A stretch of 64,000 nucleotides of DNA, from the NCBI GenBank assembly GCA_037074705.1, contig CM073594.1:16692307-16756306 (forward strand). The letters are read 5' to 3'. Positions 52,115-62,325 of the stretch are shown here, one piece after another. The first letter of the stretch is position 1. Each line of letters begins with the position of its first letter. The stretch is from Zhengitettix transpicula. Its lineage: Eukaryota > Arthropoda > Insecta > Orthoptera > Tetrigidae. Position numbers and translations under genes: made by a program. The notes beneath the pieces are model-generated. The model saw only the letters and a list, made by a program, of their open reading frames with translations. It did no database searches and was not told the DNA's origin.

Positions 52115-53860
52115 AGTCTCTGTCCTTGAATTAGGATCGTTGAATATTTTTTTAAAGATTTTATTCGTTTATTTTCCCCTCTTCCACTAATTCTTTTCTC
52201 CTCTTAACTTTGTTTCCACCACAGTATATCGTTATCTTATCGCTTTCGTGTTTATTAATTTCATATTAATCTCAAATTTAAGTCTTTGTCCTTGTATTAC
52301 AGCTTTTAACAGATATTATGTGTTTTTTTACTCTTCCATTGATTCTTTTCACCTCTTAACTTGTTTCCACCGCAATATCTCGTTATATTGTCTCTTGTTA
52401 ATTCTAATTTCATTTTAATCTCAAATTTAAGTTTCTGTCATTGAATTAGGATCGATGATAATTTTTTTACAGTTATTATTCGTTTTTTCCCCTCTTCCAT
52501 TGATTATTTTATCCTCTCAACTTTTTACCACCGCAATATCTCTTTATCTTATCGTTTCTTATTTATTAATCTTAAATTTACCTCTCAGTCCTTGAATTAG
52601 GACCGATGAAATTTTTTTACTGATATTAGCGGGTTTTTTTTCTCTTCCATTAATTCTTTTCTCTTATTCACTGTTTTCCAGCACAATATCTCGTTATCTT
52701 ATCGATCTTATTTACTAATTTCATTTTAATCTCAAATGTAACTCTTTGTCCTCGGATTAGAGGTTTTTACAGATATTATCTTGGTGTTTTTTACTCTCCC
52801 ATTAATTATTTTCTTCTCTTAAGTTGATTCCACCACAATATATCGTTATCTTATCGCTTCCTATTTATTAATTTCATTTTAATCTCATATTGAAATCTCC
52901 GTCCTTGAATTAAGATCGATGAAATATTTTTTACATATATTATTCTTTTTTTTCCTCTCCTATTAATTCTTTTCTCCTGTTAACTAGTTTCCACCACAGT
53001 ATATCGTTATCTTATGGGTTCTTATTTATTAATTTCATATTAAAGTCCAATGTAACTCTTTGTCCTCGGATTAGAGCCTTTTACAGATATTATGTGTTTT
53101 TTTTCTCTTCCTTTTATTCTTTTCTCTTCTTCACTGGTTTCCAGCTCAATATCTCGTTATATTTTCGCTTCTTATTTATTAATTTCATTTTAATCTTAAA
53201 TTTAACTCTTTGTCCTTGGATTCCAGCCTTTTACAGATATTATGTGGGTTTTTTTTCTCTTCCAATAATTCTTTTCTCTTCTTCACTGGTTTCCAGCTCA
53301 ATATCTCGTTATATTTTCGCTTCTTATTTATTAATTTCATTTTAATCTTAAATTTAACTCTTTGTCTTTGGATTCGAGCCTTTTACAGATATTATCCGGG
53401 TGTTCTTTTCCCTCTTCTATTAATTATTTTCTCCTCTTAACTGGTTTCCACCACAATGTCTCGTTATATTATCGCTTGTTAATTATTAATTTCATTTTAA
53501 ACTCAAATTGCAGTCTCTGTCCTTGAAATAGGATCGATTAATATTTTTTTACAGATAATATATTTTTTTTCCTTTTCCATTAATTATTTTCTCCTGTTAA
53601 CTAGTTTCCACCACAGTATATCGTTATCTTATCGGTTCTTATTTATTAATTTCATATTAAACTCAAATGTAACTCTTTGTTCTCGAATTAGAGCCTTTTA
53701 CAGATATTATCCGGGTGTTTTTTTCCCTCTTGCATTAATTATTTTCTCCTCTTAACTGGTTTCCACCACAATATCTCGTTATATTATCGCTTCTTATTTA
53801 TTAATTTCATTTTAATCTTGCACTTCTTGGACTGTCATTTTTAAGGATGAATTAATTTTT
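52115..53860. repeat. minisatellite, ~11 units of ~155 bp, two monomer types
   Basis: The word CTCTTTGTCCTTGGATT or variants recurs near 52118, 52281, 52431, 52583, 52743, 52899, 53057, 53207, 53360, 53514 and 53672. Each unit continues TTCCATTAATTCTTTTCTC, CCACCACAATATCTCGTTAT and TTATTAATTTCATTTTAATC. Monomers are of type R (GAATTAGGATCGATGA) or type G (GGATTAGAGCCTTTTACAG), in the order R G R R G R G G G R G. Repeat length is close to a nucleosome spacing. Pyrimidine-rich frames inside are compositional. Confidence 0.92.
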
Positions 53861-54340
53861 CTTAATTATATTTTTTTGTAACAAATTTGCCACGTTCTAC
53901 TTCTTCAACAACGCGACGCGTCCTTGTTGCCCAACCAGTATATTTGTCCAAGGATGTTACTAAACTAAACTACATACATTTTCTTCGAGGCAGTTTTTAA
54001 AGGGATTTTCCATTTAAGCTTCTCGCATCTCATCAGATGTATGAAGATGAATACAATCCTGCGTATTTTCCAGCAGCAGTTTTCCTCGTCGACGAGTGAG
54101 TTTGGCGAAGGAGTGGTGTCGTCGCTGGCGTGAGTACTGGGTTCGAGGCTGAAAGATGGATGGAGAGTGACGGACAGCGAGCGCCGCGGTCTGCGGAAAT
54201 CAAGACTAATGCGGGACACGAAAGTGCACTCTTGCGGCGAGGCGAGCTCTGGGGGGAGCGAGCAGCATGGCGGTGTTTTACAAATGGCTCCTCCGCCCAC
54301 GCATCTCACTCTACCTACAGCTCGGCTCTAATCTGTTATT
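53861..54340. other. GC-richer island, possibly exon or promoter-like
   Basis: 54070-54320 is GC-rich with CGTCGACGAGTGAG, GTCGTCGCTGGCGTGAGTAC, GACGGACAGCGAGCGCCGCG and GAGCAGCATGGCGGTG. Open frames exist in three frames (89 codons plus, 114 minus, and a 43-codon frame from ATG 54268). CAACATGGCGG-like context at 54265-54274 resembles a start site, but no domain is recognised and no TATA box is seen. Confidence 0.3.
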
Positions 54341-54780
54341 TAAATTTACTCCGTGTCCACTCAATCCAGGGAAAAAGAATTGGTCATCCAGCTAAATAAA
54401 AACACGAGTTCTTTTCGTATATCGAAAGGCGCATTGATTTTAAAACCTCGTATCCGCCGAGCAACAATCACTGAGTCATTTTTAGAGCCAACAGGTTTTT
54501 TTTCTTTTTTCCACTGGCCATTTATCGGAACAATTTTCCATTGCCTGTCTTACAGAAGAAAACCATTGGATGAGAAAGAGATGACATTGGTAGTGGAACA
54601 GTCGAATACGGTACGAGCCTGAACGTTGTACGAATCAGAAACAGTTTCTTGTGTCCTCTGGACAACAGACGATCACCTCCTTGGTAATCCAATAGAGGTT
54701 TTTGTCCATACCACAATTCATTTGCATTTAAATCCTTCTTACTCTGCCACTTCATTCCGGCTGTTCTTCATCCTTCACCA
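54341..54780. other. mixed unique DNA flanking the zinc-finger relic
   Basis: Frames of 77 (minus) and 89 codons (plus) have no domain. On the minus strand this lies downstream of the zinc-finger fragment and could be its former 3' untranslated region. Confidence 0.35.
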
Positions 54781-54945
54781 CTAAGTATGAAAACAAAGCA
54801 CTAAACATTCCTCCACATCCATATGGTGTTTTTCACCAGTGTGAATCCTCAATGGGAGTTATTAGGTTACCTTTATCACATTCTATACATTTAAATGGTT
54901 TGTGACCAGTGTGAATCATCATGTGGTTTTCTCAGCCGCATAAAA
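54781..54945 (-). pseudogene. C2H2 zinc-finger relic
   Basis: The minus strand from 54928 reads HMMIHTGHKPFKCIECDKG: the H-x3-H end of one finger, the TG-x-KPF linker and the C-x2-C start of the next. After a deletion and frame change a second linker appears as RIHTGEK (~54852-54832), and after another shift PYGCGGMFSA. Stops precede and interrupt the frame (TGA just before ENHMM). At least two fingers were present, one now internally deleted. It may be an exon of a multi-finger gene or a captured/retroposed fragment; no intron edge can be placed. Confidence 0.78.
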
Positions 54946-54949
54946 TAAA

Positions 54950-55078
54950 ATGTAGCCCGGGGTGGCTGCTCTAGTTAACCCTTGGCTGCCTTCCTCTATC
55001 CTTCCGCATCAACCCCCTTTTAAAATACCTTCCTATGCTATTAAAGGGGAGTCAACACCTCCACAAGAAAAAAAAAAT
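54950..55078 (+). mobile_element. family A, 3'-end fragment
   Basis: TGTAGCCCGGGG, CTAGTTAACCCTTGGCTGCC and TATGCTATTAAAGGGGAGT; the last part is rearranged (CAACACCTCCACAAG before an A run). It abuts the zinc-finger relic within ~5 bp. Confidence 0.75.
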
Positions 55079-55112
55079 TAAAAAAAGGACATAAAATTGA
55101 AATATAACGTTG

Positions 55113-55336
55113 GCCAATTTTTGAATCCGATGTGGTAAACAAAACTGAAAGAAAGGAGAAATTATTTTACGGGGTAAGAGGCCAAACAAAGGAGGAGGAG
55201 GAGGGGAGGAAAAAAAGTGAAGGATAAACTGTAGGTACGAAACACGGAGAACAGCTAGAAAATAAATTAAAATAAATACTTCAGGTTTACTTAGCGACGA
55301 AGTAATTAATCGTCCAGAAGAAGAAGAAAAAGAAAC

Positions 55337-55378
<42 letters not shown>

Positions 55379-55732
55379 GGGGGGGGGGAAACTATAGATT
55401 ATTCCAACGTTTCAAACGGCCAAAAGAAAACTGATCGTCATCAGGGAAAGAATAGCAGTTTTTTTCTTCTCTTTGCTTGGTCTATTCTTAATTTTTTCGC
55501 CGACAACTGACTACCCGAAAATATTTCATCACAAATGTAGAAAAAAAATTTTTGTTTCTTCACCTGAAGTATTTATTTTAATTTATTTTCTAGCTGTTCT
55601 CTATGTTTCGTACCTACAGTTTATCCTTCATTTTTTTTCCTCCCCTCCACCTCCTTTGTTTGGTCTCTTACCCTGTAAAATAATTACTCCTTTCTTTCAG
55701 TTTTGTATACCAGATCGGATTCAAAAATTGGT
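55113..55732. repeat. inverted repeat, ~175 bp arms, with a hairpin module in the loop
   Basis: The left arm 55113-55288 (CCAATTTTTGAATCCGATG ... AACTGTAGGTACGAAACACG ... AATAAATACTTCAGG) pairs with the right arm 55561-55732 (CACCTGAAGTATTTATTTT ... GTTTCGTACCTACAGTT ... CGGATTCAAAAATTGG). The loop holds (AT)n(AG)n(G)n at 55340-55388. On the minus strand it also holds CTGATGA (55444-55438) and GAAACGTT (55413-55406), whose flanks TTCC and GGAA are complementary. It is a fold-back element or a TIR element without a coding region. Confidence 0.85.
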
Positions 55733-55736
55733 GATT

Positions 55737-55820
55737 TCGCCGTTTTGTCAACTGAGCAGTGCAGTTGTGTCGCTCTAGGCTCTTCTTTAGCATCTGAAGA
55801 AAGGGAGCAAGGATAGTCAA
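55737..55820 (-). mobile_element. family D right arm, truncated
   Basis: TTTTGTCAACTGAGCAGTG, CAGTTGTGTCGCTCTAGG and GCATCTGAAGAAAGG; it breaks at AAGGATAG and is joined to TCAAATACAGACAAAAG, the opposite-orientation D outer segment. Confidence 0.75.
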
Positions 55821-56129
55821 ATACAGACAAAAGAAGTGGCATCTCTCTCACACTATTTTACAAAGAAATTCAATGTTGCAACATTTTATATGAGACTCAT
55901 TACCCAAATAAAAATATTTAAAATATTCTATTCCACATTTATTCAATTTTTAAAGTATTTTAACAATATTTCTTACGATTATAATCATATTAGTTCATTT
56001 ATAAAATAAATAATAAAAAAAACATGATTCTATTTAAAACATAATATGTGTATCAAGAACAACGTTTCGTCCCTGACTGGGAACACTTTCAGTTAAAATT
56101 TTACCTGAAGAGGTATCGCAATATTGAAA
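55821..56129. other. AT-rich DNA with one hairpin module
   Basis: On the minus strand 56092-56060 reads CTGAAAGTG, TTCCC-AGTC-AGGGA stem-loop, CGAAACGTTG. It is otherwise unique AT-rich sequence. Confidence 0.5.
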
Positions 56130-57275
56130 ATAAAAAAATTACGTCTGATTGGTAATTAATAATAAGGAAAATAGCTAAATACCACACAACAACGATTCTG
56201 GGATGCTTGTTCCCGTTGCTTCATGTGCTAAAGAAGAGCCTAGAGCGACACAACTGCACTGCTCATTTAAGAAAACTCAAAATATAATTATATTGACCAA
56301 TAAAAATAGGCAAAACAGTTTAAATAAATGGGATAAATGAGCTTAGGTCAGCAGACGAGTGCAATTGTGTCGCTCCAGGCTCTTCGTACCACCTGGAGAA
56401 AGGGACTAGGATAGTCCAATACAGATAAAAGACACAACGATTCTGGGATGCTTTGTCCCTTTGTTCAGGTGCTAAAGAAGAGCCTAGAGCGACACAACTG
56501 CACTGCTCTGTTGAGAAAACTCAAAAATATAATTATATTGATCAATAAAAAACTGCCCAAACAGTTTAAATAAATGGGATAAATGAGCTTATGTCAGCAC
56601 ACGAGTGCAGTTGTGTCGCTGTAGGCTCTTCTTAGCGCCCTGGAGAAAGGGCACAAGGGTAGTCAAATACAGACAAAAGAAGTTAATATAAATACCGCAC
56701 ACAACGATTCTGGAATGCTTGTTCCTTTCTTCAAGTGCTAAAGAAGAGCCTAGAGCGACACAACTGCAGTGCTCAGTTGACAAAACTGAAAATCTAATTA
56801 CATTGACCAATAAAAACAGGCCAAAACAGTTTAAATAAATGGGATATATGAGCTTATGTCAGCACATGAGTGCAGTTGTGTCACTCTAGGCTCTTCTTAG
56901 CACCTTGAGAAAGGGGCACAAGGAGCCCAGAAACGTTGTTGTGTGGTATTTATATTATCACTTCTTTTGAATCTATCCTTGTCCCTTTCTTCAGGCGCTA
57001 ACAATAGCCTAGAGCGACACAACTGCACTCGTGTCAACACACGAGCTCAACACACAAGCTCATATATCCCATTTATTTAAACTGTTTTGGCCTGTTTTTA
57101 TTGGCCAATGTAATTAGATTTTGAGTTTTGTCAACTGAGCAGTGCAGTTGTGTCGCTCTAGGCTCTTCTTAACACCTGGAGAAACGGCACAAGAAGCCCA
57201 GAAACGTTGTTGTGTGGTATTTATATTATCACTTATATTGTCTGTATTTAGCTACGTTTCTTATTAATAACTGAA
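56130..57275. repeat. array of alternating plus and minus family D arms
   Basis: Eight arms alternate: plus at ~56138, 56420, 56655 and 56975; minus at ~56340, 56585, 56850 and 57110. Each keeps GAGCGACACAACTGCAC or its complement. The inter-arm spacer GACCAATAAAAACAGGC..AAACAGTTTAAATAAATGGG is repeated and also occurs in the 2.0 and 2.55 kb units, so it belongs to the element. The final arm is inverted together with its spacer (TTTTTATTGGCCAATGTAA at ~57097). This is a local inverted-repeat cluster. Confidence 0.88.
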
Positions 57276-57435
57276 GATGAAGCTTGAAAAGGAAATAAAA
57301 TTAAAGCCATAGATTTGTTTTCAATTAAGCAGCCGAGAAAGTTTTTGAGTATTTAAGATTTCACTGTGGCTGAGGAAATTTTATTTATAATTCGTGGTTT
57401 TTTCTAAGGGCTGTTAAAATGAACTCTGTGCAAAT

Positions 57436-57870
57436 AAATTAAAGGTTTGGCGGCGTCGATGTCCCGCCCGCAGCGTCAAGTTGAGTTGAGAAGATGGTTT
57501 CTTGGCCTTTAATAATGGAATCGCCGCAGCCTTCGGCCAGTGAGTGCAGCAATGGCGGCCTGTTTAATGCATCGCTTAATGCAACGTGCGGTTGTCCAGT
57601 CGGGATCGCTAATAGAGACGCGTCCGCACTCCATTTGTCAGCCCTCGGATTGCAGTTTACAATCGAATTGGATTCTCAGCAGGTAGCATTCCCCGTGGGG
57701 GGTTTTCCATTACGCCCCCTCCGCCCCACTGACGCTTCTTCTGTCGCCCCGAGGCTCGCGGCAAGGCCGACATACTGCAATCTCTCGTTATAATCTTAAT
57801 CGGGTTGTCTGATCCACGACTGCAACGACGGCGTCATCGTCACCTCGTGTCACGCTTGTCCAAACTCCCC
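57436..57870. promoter_or_regulatory. GC-richer single-copy island
   Basis: Contains TTTGGCGGCGTCGATG, GGCCTTTAATAATGG, GGCGGCCTGTTTAATGC, TCGCTTAATGCAACG and ACAATCGAATTGG, with TAAT words in GC-rich sequence. A 99-codon plus frame (57494-57793) is open and includes a possible GTGAGT donor at 57541, but no domain is recognised and no acceptor-exon arrangement is clear. Regulatory block or small first exon; undecided. Confidence 0.35.
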
Positions 57871-58167
57871 CCCGAGCTGACCCTTAAACCATAAATATAC
57901 AGCATATATGGTTTCATTCCGTATTGATCAACGTTTAAATTATTTCAGTCATATCCTTTAATTATTTTCTCATTTATATCTGACCCTATCTTCATTTATT
58001 TATAGAGAGAAAGATCATATAATACCACTGTAGGTCAAGTCTATTTTATTATTATTATTATTCATCTCCTATTGGGCATTTTCCCGGTGGCAAAAATAAC
58101 ATAATACAAAGATATAACATATATACAAATACAGCAATTGATGACCTTATACATCCACTATATTTTT

Positions 58168-59860
58168 TTAATTTTTATTATTAACGACGTTTCGATACCC
58201 TTCTGTATCATCTTCTGCTATTTTCCTCCAGATGAGGTATTTACAGTTGATAAGATTTATAGTATGAAGGTATAAAGTAAACAAAGCAAAAAAGAAATAA
58301 CACAGTTTTTGAACGGCGGGGGTCCGAGGGTCTGAAGACGATACGAAAAGGTATCGAAACGTCGTCAATAATAAAAGTGTCCGTGGTGTAAGGTCATCAA
58401 TTGTTTTATTAATTCCGAAACTGACGTTAAATTAAAACTTTTAAGTTATATTATTCTTATATAATTTTAATTTTTTATTTTAACGACGTTTCGATACCCT
58501 TCTGTATCATCTTCTGGTATTTTCCTCCAGATGAGGTGTTTACAATTGATAAGATTTATAGTATGAAGGTACAAAGTAAACAAAGCAAAAAAGAAATAAT
58601 ACAGTTTTGGAACTGCGTGGGTCCGAGGGTCTGAAGACGGCACTAAAAGGTATCGAAACGTCGTCAATAATAAAAGTGTCCGTGGTGTAAGGTCATCAAT
58701 TGTTTTATTAATTCCGAAACTGACGTTAAATTAAATCTTTTAAGTTATATTATTCTTATATAATTTTAATTTTTTATTATGACGACGTTTCGATACCCGT
58801 TTGTACCCTCTTCTGCTATTTTCCTCCAAATGAGGTATTTACAACTGATAAGATTAAAAGTATGAAGGTACAAAGTAAACAAAGAAAAAAAGAAATAATA
58901 CAGTTTTGGAACGGCGTGGGTCCGAGGGTCTGAAGACGGTACTAAAAGGTATAGAAACGTCGTCATTAATAAAAGTTAAAAAATTAAAGTGTGTTCGTGT
59001 AAGGTCTTCAATTGTTTTATTAATTCAAACACTGACGTTAAATTAAATCTTTTAAGTTATATTATTCTTATGTAATTTAAATTTTTTATCACGACGACGT
59101 TTCGGTACCGTTTTGTACCTTCTTCTGGTATTTTCCTCCAGATGAGGTGTTTACAACTGATAAGATTTATAGTTTGAAGGTACAAAGTAAACAAAGCAAA
59201 ATAAAAATAACACAGTTTTTGAACGGCGGGGATCCGAGGGTCTGAAGACGATACGAAAAGGTATCGAAACGTCGTCAATAATAAAATTTAAAAAATTATA
59301 AAGTGTCCGTGGTGTAAGGTCATCAATTGTTTTATTAATTCCAACACCGACGTTAAATTAAAACTTTTAAGTTATATTATCCTGAAGTAATTTTAATTTT
59401 TTATTATGACGACGTTTCGATACCCGTTTGTACCCTCTTCTGCTATTTTCCTCCAGATGAGGTATTTACAACTGATAAGATTTATAGTATGAAGGTACAA
59501 AGTAAACAAAGCAAAATAAAGAACACAGTTGTTGAACGGCGGGGATCCGAGGGTCTGAAGACGGTACTAAAAGGTACCGAAACGTCGTCATTAATAAAAG
59601 ATAAAAAATTAAAAAGTGTTCGTGTAAGGTCTTCAATTGTTTTATTAATTCCAACACGGACGTTAAATTAAATCTTTTAAGTTATATTATTCTTATATAA
59701 TTTTAATTTTTATCACGACGACGTTTCGGTTCCGTTTTGTACCTTCTCCTGGTATTTTCCTACAGAGACGGTATTTACAATTGATTATAGTATGATTGTA
59801 AAAAAAAGTAAACAAGGGCAAATACACAAAGAAAAAATAAATAACTGTTTACAACAGTAA
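58168..59860. repeat. tandem array, 5.5 units of ~300-315 bp, each with terminal hairpin modules
   Basis: CGACGTTTCG recurs at 58185, 58484, 58783, 59095, 59410 and 59719. Each unit begins with an inverted module (minus strand CAGAAGA-x-stem-GAAACGTC), then AGATGAGGTATTTACA and AAGGTACAAAGTAAACAAAG. It then has CGGGGGTCCGAGGGT and a direct module (CTGAAGAC-stem-GAAACGTCGTC), with AAGGTCATCAATTGTTTTAT between units. The 5-bp stems are GATAC/GTATC in some copies and GGTAC/GTACC in others, with GGTAC/GTATC wobble forms between. A 66-codon minus frame persists in several units without a domain. Confidence 0.93.
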
Positions 59861-59925
59861 ACTAACAAAAGGAAACGAAACAAGTTATTATAAGTTTGAA
59901 ATTAAAATTTGCAGAAATACATATT

Positions 59926-59959
<34 letters not shown>

Positions 59960-60861
59960 CCCCATGATTACTGTAGTTACCTGTGTCTAAACTGATAAGC
60001 AGATATCCGGAAAAGTCGTCAGTAATTCTGCAGGCAAACAATTCCAGTCGCGAGTCGATCAGTCAACCAATGAATGTCATTATATTCGTAGCTCCATAGA
60101 TAATACGCCACAGCCTGCAAAGAAATGTCAACTAGTGAAATTTTACATATTAAACCCCGACCATAGTGTTTTATGATCACCGTCGAGCTTTAAGAAATAT
60201 AAATATCAATGGACAATTGTTTAATTTAAATTAAAATCTTAACCCCGCCCCTTTCCCCCCCCCCCAAATTGAATAAGCTTTTAATTATTTTTTTTTACAA
60301 TGATCTACACATTATAACTGGTTTTTAAGTGCGACCGTTTTCAGAGCTACACCCCCCCCCCCCTTCTCACCCTGGATGGATAAATTCAACACGTAAATTT
60401 TGATGTTGTGTTTCGTTTCATCTTTAATTGTGAAATTTCCTAACTAATGACACGCTGTATGTTTGTTTACTCGTCGTACCTGCACGGACAAAACACAGCT
60501 GAAAGTTCGTGACATTTCCTGCGAAGATTGATGTCGGTGATACATCATTTCGCAAGGCAGAGAACACCGTCAGCGCGGGTGCAGATCCTCATTTTTTTCC
60601 CCCGGCCCACCCCTTCCCTTCCCCTCCCCCCTCCCAAAAAAAATTACTGAATGGAGCATCCGCAACGGGCACATTAGCTGAGGAATGAAAAATCTCTAGA
60701 TTAATCTTATAATTTCAGCATACATACTTTTTATCCTGTTCTCAGAACCTCTCGGGTTCAAATACCATCAATGACGATTTTTTTTAGAATTTTTATATTT
60801 ACCAAACTACTGTCGTATTTGTCACTTCAGAAGTATAATTTCAATACGGGTCTACAGAATA
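59861..60861. other. mixed unique DNA
   Basis: (AT)n at 59930-59955, C runs at 60258-60266 and 60351-60363 and a C-rich patch at 60598-60636. 59990-60200 and 60440-60590 are mixed unique sequence with no gene. 60750 has a GGTTCAAATACC word. Confidence 0.4.
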
Positions 60862-61250
60862 AGTTCCGGGGTCACAGACCTTGGGCATATGGTAAGAATT
60901 CTTCGCTGTTCCCATTGGAACAGTCGGCCAGCTGCCTCCTAAACTGGTCGAGGTACGGAGAAGGGAAATGCTGCGTCCCCACAGAAAACTCCTCTGCCGC
61001 TATCGGAAGGGCGTGGGACAAGTACCCAATGCCCGACCTTCTTGATGCAAGTTTTTCTAGGGTTTTCCCTGCATTACTTTTAGCCGATATGCCCCGGGGT
61101 AGGATTCTTAAACTATAGCCCGGGGGCCCTAGTTAACCCTTGGCTGCTTCTTCTAATCTTCCGCATCCCCCCCTTTCAAATCCCTTCCTATGCTATTAAA
61201 GGGGAGTTGCCACCACATGGATTACCCTCATGTAGCCTGTTACCCTAAAA
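60862..61250 (+). mobile_element. family A, first unit of a spaced dimer
   Basis: It is 5'-truncated at AGTTCCGGGGTCACAG and ends GTAGCCTGTTACCCTAAAAC. The 115-codon plus frame (60771-61118) reads through it. It is followed by a ~50 bp spacer (61251-61300) and then a second A. Confidence 0.85.
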
Positions 61251-61300
61251 CATATTAAGAATAATATAAATTTTCTTTGAGAAAGAATTCGACAGAATTT
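61251..61300. repeat. spacer S between dimer units, repeated downstream
   Basis: AAGAATAATATAAATTTTC and GAGAAAGAATTCGACAG occur at 61258-61299 and again, nearly identical, at 61556-61597 after the second A. A third version lies inverted at 63165-63204 between the other two A units. Confidence 0.85.
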
Positions 61301-61549
61301 CAGGGAAGGGCGTGGGACAAGTACCAAAAGCCCGATCTACCTGATGCAGTTTTTCTAGGGTTTTCCCCTGCATCACTTTAAGGTGAATTTCCGGGTCGGA
61401 TCCTTAAACTATAGCCCGGGGGCCCCTAGTTAACTCTTGGCTACCTTCCTCTACCCTTCCGCATCCCCCCGTTTTCAAATCCCTTTCTATGCTATTAAAG
61501 GGGAGTTGCCACCATGTGGATTACCCTCATGTACCCTGTTACCATAAAA
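61301..61549 (+). mobile_element. family A, second unit of the dimer
   Basis: Starts CAGGGAAGGGCGTGGGAC, a fixed truncation point also used at 63164 in the inverted locus, and ends GTACCCTGTTACCATAAAAC. It is flanked on both sides by spacer S as a direct repeat of ~45 bp. Confidence 0.88.
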
Positions 61550-61904
61550 CAGAATAAGAATAATATAAATTTTCTTTGAGAAAGAATTCGACAGAATTAA
61601 GACATCAACATTGGCAGAAGCGCCATGAAATATGAACAAGTAAGAAAAATAAAACAGAATTAAATCAAATTTAAAAAAATGTGAAACGTAGAAGAGTAAT
61701 TAATTTTATATCATCCAGATTTGAGCTCAATCTAACAATTCCCTGGATTGTCAAAAATTAAAAACATTTTTAGATTTATCCCAGTTTCGAAGCAGTAAAA
61801 TAACAGTAATTGCAATCACTGTAGGCTAGTGAAAGCCATTGACGACATAATTTAACAGTATGCGAAGCCTATTTCAAATATTTAAATATCAAATAAAATA
61901 TAAA
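61550..61904. other. AT-rich DNA after the dimer
   Basis: The first ~50 bp are the second copy of spacer S; the rest is unique and AT-rich. Confidence 0.5.
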
Positions 61905-62325
61905 ATGAAAAAAATATACGTCTGATAGAAAATAATGAATAATAAAGACAAAAAAAGGGTAATATAAACACCACACAACGTTTCTGGGATCCTTGTCCCT
62001 TTTCTCAGGTGGGAAGAAGAGCCTAGAGAAACAAAACTGCACTTTTCAGTTGCACAAAACTCAAAACGCAGCGACAATTTGAGAGCAGAAGGGGTTGCAT
62101 AACTATAAGGGATCGCACCACTAGTTCCGTTTCATAGTGTCTCTGTTTCTACATTAATTTCTACAAAATCGTTTGAGTGTTGTCAACTGACCAGTGCAGT
62201 TGTGTCGCTCTAGGCTCTTCTTACCACCTGACGAAACGGAGCAAGGATCCCAGAAACGTTGTGTGGTATTTATATTACCTATTTTTTTGTCTGTATTCGG
62301 CTGTCTTTTTTACCCAATAAAATTT
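61905..62325. mobile_element. family D fold-back element, complete
   Basis: The left arm runs from ACGTCTGATAGAAAATAATG through ACCACACAACGTTTCTGGG and GAGCCTAGAGAAACAAAACTG to CACAAAACTCAAAACGC (~62070). The ~100-bp centre (GCGACAATTTGAGAGCAG, AGGGGTTGCATAAC, CCGTTTCATAGTGTCTC) follows. The right arm from GTTTGAGTGTTGTCAACTGAC to CTGTCTTTTTTACCCAATAA is the reverse complement of the left. No protein frame spans it. The right arm holds CTGACGA ... GAAACGTTGTG (62228-62262). It is the reference copy for the family. No clear target duplication could be defined. Confidence 0.85.

Noticed and set aside
53094..53440. Hydrophobic 76-83 codon frames with repeated segments
   Set aside because: Translations of the pyrimidine-rich ~155-bp minisatellite.
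57494..57793. 99-codon frame with a GTGAGT word near its start
   Set aside because: No domain, no upstream promoter signals or downstream acceptor that I could tie to it; kept as an island.
58168..59278. Four similar 66-73 codon minus frames (MTTFRYL…)
   Set aside because: They repeat only because the tandem unit repeats; they start within the hairpin module and show no domain.
58168..59860. Regular repeats considered as a CRISPR array
   Set aside because: Units are ~300 bp, the spacers are themselves repeated, and the context is eukaryotic.
60700..60790. GGTTCAAATACC word, similar to a tRNA T-loop / B box
   Set aside because: No cloverleaf partner stems or A box at the right distance.
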